A DNA stretch of 5,048 nt from Kiritimatiellia bacterium (GTDB taxonomy: Bacteria; Verrucomicrobiota; Kiritimatiellia; RFP12; UBA1067): positions 1 to 5,048 of the forward strand of contig JAGBFY010000361.1 in NCBI GenBank assembly GCA_017936245.1, written 5' to 3'. The notes beneath the pieces were generated by a model that saw only the letters and a program-made list of their open reading frames with translations, had not been told where the DNA came from and searched no databases. Below, piece after piece: positions 1 to 5,048 of this stretch; within the stretch, counting starts at the first letter, position 1, and every line of letters begins with the position of its first letter. Position numbers and translations under genes: made by a program.

Positions 1-388
1 CCTTCGCCCCGGCGAACCAGCAGTTGGCGTAGCACGGGACGCACTCGCGGCACTTGCCGCCAAGAAGCTTCCATACCGGAAGATTGAGAGCCTTGCCTTT
101 TATATCCCACAAAGCCATGTCAACGGCAGAAAGCGCACTCATCAGCACCGGACCGCCGCGCCAGTAGGCGTCGCGATAGTTTTCGTGAAATATCCATTCG
201 GTGTCGAACGGATCCTTCCCGACAAGCGCGTGTTCCAGATCTTTCACTGCGCCAACGAGTGCGTTTTCCTTGTATTCAAGCGTCCCTTCGCCGATTCCGT
301 GAATCCCTTCATCGGTCATCACCTTCACAAACACCCAGTTTGTGCGATAGCAGTCGATCACAAAAGTCTTTATCTCAGTAATTTTCAT
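1..388 (-). CDS. Enolase-superfamily sugar-acid dehydratase (mandelate racemase/galactonate dehydratase type), C-terminus cut off by window edge
   Basis: Translating the minus strand from the ATG at 388 gives 129 open codons up to the window edge, starting MKITEIKTFVID. This is the N-terminal capping domain of the mandelate racemase/muconate-lactonizing branch of the enolase superfamily. Family hallmarks seen are VKVMTDEGIHGIGEG (residues 21-35), the LVGKDP turn (55-60), RDAYWRGGPVLMSALSAVD (72-90) and ALWDIKGKALNLPVWKLLGGK (92-112). The RGGP/SA/DxALWDIKGK pattern is close to D-galactonate dehydratase (DgoD) as I remember it. Family members are cytoplasmic Mg-dependent enzymes of about 380 to 400 residues that remove a proton alpha to a carboxylate, usually dehydrating an aldonate to a 2-keto-3-deoxy acid. 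The barrel domain with metal ligands and catalytic bases lies outside the window, so the substrate cannot be read; racemase or cycloisomerase activity is possible. It is the third gene of the presumed operon, 58 bases after the transporter stop. Upstream is only the purine-rich repeat (AAGAG-type), not a strong Shine-Dalgarno site. Confidence 0.88.
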   Translation of the reverse strand, partial: MKITEIKTFVIDCYRTNWVFVKVMTDEGIHGIGEGTLEYKENALVGAVKDLEHALVGKDPFDTEWIFHENYRDAYWRGGPVLMSALSAVDMALWDIKGKALNLPVWKLLGGKCRECVPCYANCWFAGAK

Positions 389-389
389 T

Positions 390-458
390 TCTCTTTACTC
401 TTTCTCTTTACCCATCTTCCATTACCCATCTCTCATCTCCCATTACTCATTCCTCATC
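390..458 (-). repeat. Heptamer tandem repeat array filling the transporter-dehydratase gap
   Basis: Read on the minus strand, this stretch splits into consecutive 7-base units: GATGAGG, AATGAGT, AATGGGA, GATGAGA, GATGGGT, AATGGAA, GATGGGT, AAAGAGA, then one 6-base unit AAGAGT, then AAAGAGA. The consensus is about RAWGRGW. The array covers the last four codons of the transporter including its TGA stop (inside a unit AATGAGT) and ends one base before the dehydratase ATG. The single short unit is a one-base deletion that shifts the phase. No inverted repeat is present, so it does not look like a terminator. Confidence 0.85.
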
Positions 459-1709
459 TCTTTCCCCCTCCACCACTCGATTTCGCTTGAAGGTGAAGAA
501 GAAACTGAACATCATCAGCAAGGCGGCAACCGCATAGAACACGGCCATAATGCCGAACCCTATCTCAAAACCGCGAACGCCAAACTTCTGCGACAGAGCA
601 CCCATCGCAACACCCGAAAGACCGCCAAAGAAGAATGCGATCATGTTCAGGAGACCAACCGCTGTCGATCGGAACTGCGGCGGCACAACGTCAAACAGCG
701 ACGCATGGGTATTGACCTCAAAAAATCCGCGAAACACACCATACGCCGAAGCGGCCACAAGAAGAGCCGCAAAGGATTGCGAAAAGCCGATCCAAAGCAA
801 CATCGGTGCGCCCAAAAGGAGCGCGGCAATCTGAAATCCCAATCGGAAACGCGGCATCTTCGATACGAATCGGTCCGTCACGACTCCGCCGACAAGGATC
901 GCCACAAACGCAAAGAGATGATGCCACAGCATGACCCCTTTCCCGGCCTCGCCGACATCAATGGCGAACTTCTCGGCGGCGAACTTCGGCGCCCAGAAGA
1001 GATATGCGTTGTTCACAAACACTATCGCTACAAAGCCCGCCGTTGCACACAATGCGGAAGGATTGCAGAAATAAGCCCGGAGGGATTCACCCAAACCAAT
1101 CCCTCTTTCCCCTTCACTCTTTACCCTTTCCCCTTCACTCTTTTCTCCCCTCTTCCCGTCTTTCAGCGTCCAGGTGAACATAATACCGAGCAGACATCCG
1201 GCCAGTCCGAACGCGATGAATACGCTGCGCCAGGATTCCATGAAACCGAGCAGCCACGCAACCGCCAGTCCGGACACCATAAGCCCCACATAAAGTGCAG
1301 CCTGATGGATCGAAAGCGCCAAAGAGCGCGTATTCTTGTGATGCACCGCTATAAGCGCGTAAGCGCTGGGGGCATAGAAGCTCTCGCCGACTCCGGTGGC
1401 AATCGAACGGAAGAAGAGCGCGCCCCAAAATCCACCGACAAACCCCATGCACACGGTCATCAGCGACCACGCGATCAGCGAAATCGTTATCAGCCACTTG
1501 CGGGAACAGCGGTCGCCCACAAATCCGGCAACGACGGTCATGGCGGCCAACGTCCAGGAAAGCGTCGTATTGATCCAGCCGATCTGAACGTCAGTGAGCC
1601 CGATATCCTTCTGGATCGGAATCGTAAGAAGACCAAACAGCGCCCTGTCCGCCTGATGGAAGAAGAACGCACAGCTCAGCATCGCAATCAACAGCCATTT
1701 ATATTTCAT
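447..1709 (-). CDS. MFS transporter, 12 transmembrane helices, probable sugar or organic-acid permease
   Basis: The protein has 420 residues from the ATG at 1709; a GTG at 1712 would add one residue. Residue numbers here count from that GTG. It shows the usual MFS layout of two six-helix halves: hydrophobic segments at roughly 5-31, 44-65, 73-94, 95-122, 129-155, 161-182, then 217-243, 259-282, 290-311, 313-343, 348-373 and 382-408. The loop after helix 2 carries the MFS signature GFVGDRCSRKW (63-73), a form of GxxxDRxGRR, and a related GGVVTDRF lies after helix 8. Helices 4 and 5 hold GESFYAPSAYALI and TRSLALSIHQAALYVG, resembling anion:cation-symporter or Spinster-like MFS members. It acts in the inner membrane, and its position between a secreted hydrolase and a sugar-acid dehydratase suggests uptake of the released product. 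Odd points: the loop between helices 6 and 7 holds residues encoded by a heptamer repeat (186-204), and the charged tail VVEGERDEE also runs into repeat DNA. The substrate is not readable from sequence. Confidence 0.9.
   Translation of the reverse strand: MKYKWLLIAMLSCAFFFHQADRALFGLLTIPIQKDIGLTDVQIGWINTTLSWTLAAMTVVAGFVGDRCSRKWLITISLIAWSLMTVCMGFVGGFWGALFFRSIATGVGESFYAPSAYALIAVHHKNTRSLALSIHQAALYVGLMVSGLAVAWLLGFMESWRSVFIAFGLAGCLLGIMFTWTLKDGKRGEKSEGERVKSEGERGIGLGESLRAYFCNPSALCATAGFVAIVFVNNAYLFWAPKFAAEKFAIDVGEAGKGVMLWHHLFAFVAILVGGVVTDRFVSKMPRFRLGFQIAALLLGAPMLLWIGFSQSFAALLVAASAYGVFRGFFEVNTHASLFDVVPPQFRSTAVGLLNMIAFFFGGLSGVAMGALSQKFGVRGFEIGFGIMAVFYAVAALLMMFSFFFTFKRNRVVEGERDEE
1102..1157 (-). repeat. 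Translated heptamer repeat array inside the MFS gene (21-base higher-order unit)
   Basis: On the minus strand the units are GGGAAGA, GGGGAGA, AAAGAGT, GAAGGGG, AAAGGGT, AAAGAGT, GAAGGGG, AAAGAGG. Three heptamers make a 21-base unit that keeps the reading frame; the plus-strand blocks 1101-1121 and 1122-1142 match at 18 of 21 positions. It is translated as KSEGERV followed by KSEGERG (residues 191-204), within a charged loop beginning DGKRGE, between transmembrane helices 6 and 7. The DNA matches the intergenic arrays in unit type and strand. Confidence 0.88.
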
Positions 1710-1713
1710 CACT

Positions 1714-1797
1714 CATTCCCCCTCGCTTCTCTTCACTCATTACTCATCTCTCATTACCCTTTTCTCTTTACCCTTTACTCTTTGCCCTTCTCTCCCC
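1714..1797 (-). repeat. Heptamer tandem repeat array filling the hydrolase-transporter gap
   Basis: Minus-strand units in phase are GGGGAGA, GAAGGGC, AAAGAGT, AAAGGGT, AAAGAGA, AAAGGGT, AATGAGA, GATGAGT, AATGAGT, GAAGAGA, then the degenerate AGCGAGG and GGGAATG, twelve units in all. The first units are coding: they give the last residues of the hydrolase (GEKGKE) and its TAA stop at 1777-1775. The array then fills the gap up to the transporter start, and its last units supply the likely ribosome-binding purines. No hairpin is visible. Confidence 0.87.
1718..1724 (-). promoter_or_regulatory. Probable ribosome binding site of the MFS transporter
   Basis: The sense-strand sequence GAGGGGG ends 8 bases before the ATG at 1709 and 5 bases before the GTG at 1712. 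Counting only its GAGG core, the spacing is 11 and 8 bases respectively, so the start remains slightly ambiguous; I prefer ATG. The purine run arises from the degenerate end of the heptamer array. Confidence 0.55.
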
Positions 1798-4700
1798 ATC
1801 TGCGAGTATACAACTCTGCGCCAACTTCGCGCACCGCCTTTATTGTTTCAGGGTATGGACGGTCGCAGATATCGGTCCAGCCGACCTGCAGCCCTTCGCC
1901 GCAGAAACGGCCCGATGTCGCCTGATCCGCGAACTGATGCCAGTGTACGCCGACGATCTGCGGGTTTTCGAGTGACGAGCGCACATACGTTTTCAGCTTT
2001 GCCGCGCGGTCGTTCTGATCTTTCGCTTGGCGCACACCGGTACCGAATGGGCCACGATCCGTCGCGCCGAAGTGGAACTCGCCAATCATCACCGGCGCGT
2101 CGAGATTGTCGGGGAGTCGCCAACCTTCAAGCGACTCGGCGTATATGTTGTAGCTCACGACATCGCAATATTTCGCGCAGGCGGCAATCACCCACGGACG
2201 TGCCCGCCCGGCGAACCTGCATCCAAGATAGAGAAGATCCTTGTCGAACGCCTTCACCGCTGCACGTGTGCGCTTGAAGTATTCATCCACAATCACGCTG
2301 GTGAACGCCTCAAGATCCTTCTTCGCACCACCGCCCGGCAGAAGCACCGAGTGCAGAAGATCGTTCCAGTCCGAATACGACGATTTCCATACTGCGTTCA
2401 TCTTGGCGATCTCGCCGTACTTCGCACGAAGGAATTCAACACACGCAATCTTTGCGGGCTGGTCTGCAGGAGACTGAAGCGACCATTCGGCGAGCTGTGC
2501 GGCGTGACCGCCCCAGTTGATCTCGTTGTCCACGAAAAATCCGATACACCACGGATCATGTGCGGATCGTCCGTGTTTTTCAAGCGCCGCCGTCACACCC
2601 TTTGAAAACGATTCGTCCCAAGGGTCACGGAACTTCCACCAATGTCCGGACGACCCCGCAATGGATCTCGACTGACACTCCACGCGCTCCGCGAACGGGG
2701 TCCGGTCCATCAGGCATATCTCGAGGTCGGAGGAGTTTGCGATCGTGTTCGCGCCCCAGCTGCGAAGCCGTTTATGGACAAGATCGGAGAATATCGCATA
2801 GTAATCCTTGCCGTACTTGCGGTAAAGGTTGGAGGACGTAAAATCGTAGATGCGAGTCTGTCCACGGACATGGAAGAACGGAAGAAGCAGCCTGTCATGC
2901 GTCGTCCAGAATTTCGAAAACGGTGTCGCATCCGGCGCATCCGACTGCGGCGGAAGTTCAGAGAAGAGACAGTCGCGATCCGGAATGGAGCATCCGCGAC
3001 GGGGTGTGAACGTATCTCCGTTCATCGGTGTCATGCCGGAGGACGCCGTCACGCGGACAGGCCCAAAGGACCAGAAGAGGCGTCCATCAGGATCTACAAG
3101 CCACCACTTTCCGTCGATCTTATCAGTACGGAAACGGCCGGTCGCCTTCAACTGCGGACCTGCCGTCCAGCCGCCGTATCCGTTGCGGTCCGCCGGACCG
3201 GGATTCGCCGCCAGATCCTTTGCCTCCTCTTCGGCGGCGGCCTTTAGATCTGCGTCTGAAACGGTCTTTCCGGGCCAATCGCGGTGGCGGAACTGACCAT
3301 AGCGGTCAAAGCACGGAATGAAGTCCTCAGTTTTCATCTTCATCCAAGGTTGGCTTCCGGGCGGCGGCATCGCCTTCATCTTGTTCCAATACTGTCCGGG
3401 GCGATACAGCGAATCTACAATGTCATACGGCGTCTCGTTCTTCCAGTCATAACGGCGCGGCACACATTCGTAGTCGGCAATCATCACCGGAGAATCCCAC
3501 ATCGGAACATCCGTAAGCACCGTCGCCCCCTTTTCATGGCGCACATTCGCCGCATCGAACTCGAAGATGCGTCCCGTGATCATGTCCACCCAGAGCGGAC
3601 GGCGCAGGTGCCCCGGAACCTTGATCGTGACGCGGTCGAACTCAAGCCGGTTTGACGGGCGTGAGTCGGAGAACCAGTAGAACCTGACCGGCCTTCCGAA
3701 GCGCGTAAAGCGCGCACAGGTGAGACGGTGCTCGGCGCTGTCACGCGGATCTGCGCGCTTTGTGATGACAAAGCCTGCGTTGGTGCTCACAGAGAACGGA
3801 AGCGCCTCGTCATCAAGGTAGCTGAACACGTTCTGCATCGCATAGTACGACGGACGGCGGTACACAACCTCTTTGAGGGCGTTGGAGCGAAGCATGCCGA
3901 AGCTCTGCAGCATGAACGTGTACTGAAGATCGATCATCATGAACACGCTGCACGGAATTGCGCGAACGGCATCACCGATTGTGCGGCGAAGGTTCCACTT
4001 CGCCTGCGAATATTCGGTCCACTCAACACTGTTCAGCGCATGGGCGAACTCAAGCTGAGCCGGACATCCCACCTCGCCCTGCATGATGTCGAATGCGCCG
4101 CTGTAGCTCTTCACGAGCCTGCGGAGCGGCTCTGCCAGCTTCGCATAGGATTCGTCAGGGTTGCGGTCATACGGATGGTATATGAAATAGGAAGCCAGAT
4201 CAAGCGCATTCTCCTTTTTCAGTTTTTCCAGAACAGACTTGTAGTCCTTCGGGAATGTTATCGCCGTACAGTATATCTTGGCGGACGGCTGGACTGCACG
4301 GATCGCCTTTGCGGTGCGGTAGAACATCTCGGCATATTCCTGAGCTTGGCCGAACGGTTCATTCCATACCTCCCATTCGTCCACCACATCCTTGTACCTT
4401 TCGACGCACGCCGTGCAGTAACGGATCCATGCATCGAACGCCTCGACGTTGTCCGTCACCTGCTTCACACGCATGCCGAGACGGAAATCGCTTCCCCACA
4501 CGGGATTGCCGTACGAAAGGCAGATCCACGGCTTGACGCCCATCGCCGCCATTTCGCGCACCTGCGGATCAAGCCACGTGAAATCGTACTTCCCCTTCTC
4601 CTGCTCCGTCTTCGCCCATCCGGAGAAGAGGCGACCATGCTTCGCGCCGAGCGGACCGAGAAACGACTTGTACGCATCCCAGTCGGCATAGTCGCGGTCC

Positions 4701-4975
4701 ATCGTCTCGCAGCCAATCGACCACTTGGATGACTTTATGTCCTTCGCGTCGCGAACGGCGAGACGCCCAATCTCCTTCAGCCCCATATCCAGCTTGTTGA
4801 GATTCTCCCACGGAACGCTGCGACGCTCCTTCCTCGCCTTCTGCGCCTTTTTGTCCCTATGGTCGTTCCATGCATCCCAGCTCTTTATCTTCGCCGCATC
4901 CTTGAACGACACAACCTGAGCCAACGCCACGGCAGCCATACCTGCAGCAGCAAACACTATACACAGTTTTTTCAT
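1775..4975 (-). CDS. Secreted two-module glycoside hydrolase: N-terminal clan GH-A (GH39-like) barrel plus C-terminal GH50 (beta-agarase-like) module
   Basis: The protein has 1066 residues from the ATG at 4975, chosen because it is preceded by AGGAG at 8 bases and opens a clean signal peptide: KK, a hydrophobic core, then ALA before Q20 (signal peptidase I type). An in-frame ATG at 5029 would bury that signal. Module 1, about 85-385, looks like a clan GH-A (beta/alpha)8 barrel: WEVWNEP with putative acid/base E206, a YHPY motif near 267, and DIMQGEVG with putative nucleophile E301. A beta-rich segment (about 386-505) follows, as in GH39-type enzymes. Module 2, about 550-1060, resembles GH50 beta-agarases: DRYGQFRHRDWPGK (557-570), GPQLKATGRFRTDKIDGKWW (606-625), GFFVDNEIN with putative acid/base E818, and VMIGEFHFGATDRG with putative nucleophile E966. 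GH50 enzymes cleave beta-1,4 links in agarose, but many distant relatives are untested. Export would place it in the periplasm or outside the cell. It is the first gene of the presumed operon. No lipobox is seen; C5 is too early. The last six residues are repeat-encoded. The GH50 assignment is fairly firm, the family of module 1 less so. Confidence 0.88.
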   Translation of the reverse strand: MKKLCIVFAAAGMAAVALAQVVSFKDAAKIKSWDAWNDHRDKKAQKARKERRSVPWENLNKLDMGLKEIGRLAVRDAKDIKSSKWSIGCETMDRDYADWDAYKSFLGPLGAKHGRLFSGWAKTEQEKGKYDFTWLDPQVREMAAMGVKPWICLSYGNPVWGSDFRLGMRVKQVTDNVEAFDAWIRYCTACVERYKDVVDEWEVWNEPFGQAQEYAEMFYRTAKAIRAVQPSAKIYCTAITFPKDYKSVLEKLKKENALDLASYFIYHPYDRNPDESYAKLAEPLRRLVKSYSGAFDIMQGEVGCPAQLEFAHALNSVEWTEYSQAKWNLRRTIGDAVRAIPCSVFMMIDLQYTFMLQSFGMLRSNALKEVVYRRPSYYAMQNVFSYLDDEALPFSVSTNAGFVITKRADPRDSAEHRLTCARFTRFGRPVRFYWFSDSRPSNRLEFDRVTIKVPGHLRRPLWVDMITGRIFEFDAANVRHEKGATVLTDVPMWDSPVMIADYECVPRRYDWKNETPYDIVDSLYRPGQYWNKMKAMPPPGSQPWMKMKTEDFIPCFDRYGQFRHRDWPGKTVSDADLKAAAEEEAKDLAANPGPADRNGYGGWTAGPQLKATGRFRTDKIDGKWWLVDPDGRLFWSFGPVRVTASSGMTPMNGDTFTPRRGCSIPDRDCLFSELPPQSDAPDATPFSKFWTTHDRLLLPFFHVRGQTRIYDFTSSNLYRKYGKDYYAIFSDLVHKRLRSWGANTIANSSDLEICLMDRTPFAERVECQSRSIAGSSGHWWKFRDPWDESFSKGVTAALEKHGRSAHDPWCIGFFVDNEINWGGHAAQLAEWSLQSPADQPAKIACVEFLRAKYGEIAKMNAVWKSSYSDWNDLLHSVLLPGGGAKKDLEAFTSVIVDEYFKRTRAAVKAFDKDLLYLGCRFAGRARPWVIAACAKYCDVVSYNIYAESLEGWRLPDNLDAPVMIGEFHFGATDRGPFGTGVRQAKDQNDRAAKLKTYVRSSLENPQIVGVHWHQFADQATSGRFCGEGLQVGWTDICDRPYPETIKAVREVGAELYTRRWGEKGKE

Positions 4976-4977
4976 GA

Positions 4978-5012
4978 CCTCAACTCCTACAACTTTCAAC
5001 TCTCTACTCTTC
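4978..5012 (-). repeat. Variant heptamer array upstream of the hydrolase gene
   Basis: On the minus strand five units can be laid in phase: GAAGAGT, AGAGAGT, TGAAAGT, TGTAGGA, GTTGAGG. They share purine richness and the AGT ending with the other arrays but are richer in TTG, so they may be a separate subfamily. The array ends two bases before the ATG at 4975 and contains the Shine-Dalgarno site. With only five imperfect units this call is weaker than the other three. Confidence 0.55.
4984..4988 (-). promoter_or_regulatory. Ribosome binding site of the hydrolase gene
   Basis: The sense-strand AGGAG ends 8 bases before the ATG at 4975. It decides the start in favour of the signal-peptide methionine over the in-frame ATG at 5029. 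The promoter cannot be placed: only about 60 bases of upstream sequence are in the window and no convincing -35/-10 pair is seen there. Confidence 0.75.
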
Positions 5013-5048
5013 ACCTTAAAAATCCACATCTTCCGGCATGTGCTGGCA

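Noticed and set aside
185..490. Plus-strand open frame of 101 codons with a Pro/Leu/His-rich tail
   Set aside because: Its front half is the reverse of the dehydratase gene and its tail is the pyrimidine strand of the heptamer array; no ribosome binding site was seen.
390..1797. Repeat arrays as CRISPR or as transcription terminators
   Set aside because: Units are 7 bases with no spacers, and there is no inverted repeat or T-run on the sense strand.
705..1925. Long plus-strand open frame of 406 codons
   Set aside because: It lies antisense to the transporter and the end of the hydrolase, its product is an Arg/Lys/His-rich low-complexity shadow with no domain, and it runs through the pyrimidine strand of two repeat arrays. 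The minus-strand protein is a clear MFS member.
3728..4732. Long plus-strand open frame of 334 codons
   Set aside because: It is entirely antisense to the N-terminal barrel of the hydrolase, where motifs such as WEVWNEP prove the minus frame; long antisense frames are common in GC-rich genes.
4976..5029. Upstream start for the hydrolase at 5029 adding 18 residues
   Set aside because: The extension is encoded by repeat-like DNA, would place a charged stretch before the signal peptide, and lacks the good AGGAG spacing seen for the ATG at 4975.
5033..5046. Imperfect palindrome near the right edge, a possible operator upstream of the hydrolase
   Set aside because: Only about five of seven half-site positions pair and the flank is cut by the window end, so it is not better than chance.

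Overview
The window is a bacterial chromosome fragment with one tightly packed, minus-strand gene cluster. In transcription order (right to left) it holds a large secreted two-module glycoside hydrolase (4975 to 1775), a 12-helix major facilitator superfamily (MFS) transporter (1709 to 447), and the first 129 codons of an enolase-superfamily sugar-acid dehydratase that runs off the left edge (388 to 1). Gaps are 65 and 58 bases with no terminator-like hairpin, so the three genes are probably one operon. No RNA gene, CRISPR array or insertion sequence is visible. There is no plus-strand gene I can support: all plus-strand reading frames lie antisense to these three genes.

Functionally the set reads as a catabolic locus. 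The exported enzyme cuts a polysaccharide or glycoside; its C-terminal half looks like family GH50, the beta-agarase family. The MFS permease would import a released sugar or sugar acid, and the enolase-superfamily enzyme would dehydrate an aldonate, galactonate-like by resemblance. A galactan or agar-type substrate would tie the three together, but that is inference.

The most unusual content is a family of degenerate 7-base tandem repeats (sense-strand consensus roughly RAWGRGW). They fill both intergenic gaps, a variant precedes the first gene, and a 56-base array lies inside the transporter gene, where it is translated as extra residues in the loop between helices 6 and 7. The arrays supply the stop codons of the hydrolase and the transporter, and the ribosome-binding purines of the hydrolase and probably of the transporter. 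In every case the purine strand is the mRNA sense strand.

The organism cannot be fixed from this window. Moderately high GC, a very large multi-domain GH50-type secreted enzyme and a sugar-acid locus would fit a polysaccharide-degrading member of the Verrucomicrobiota/Kiritimatiellota/Lentisphaerota group or a similar Gram-negative lineage; this is a weak impression.
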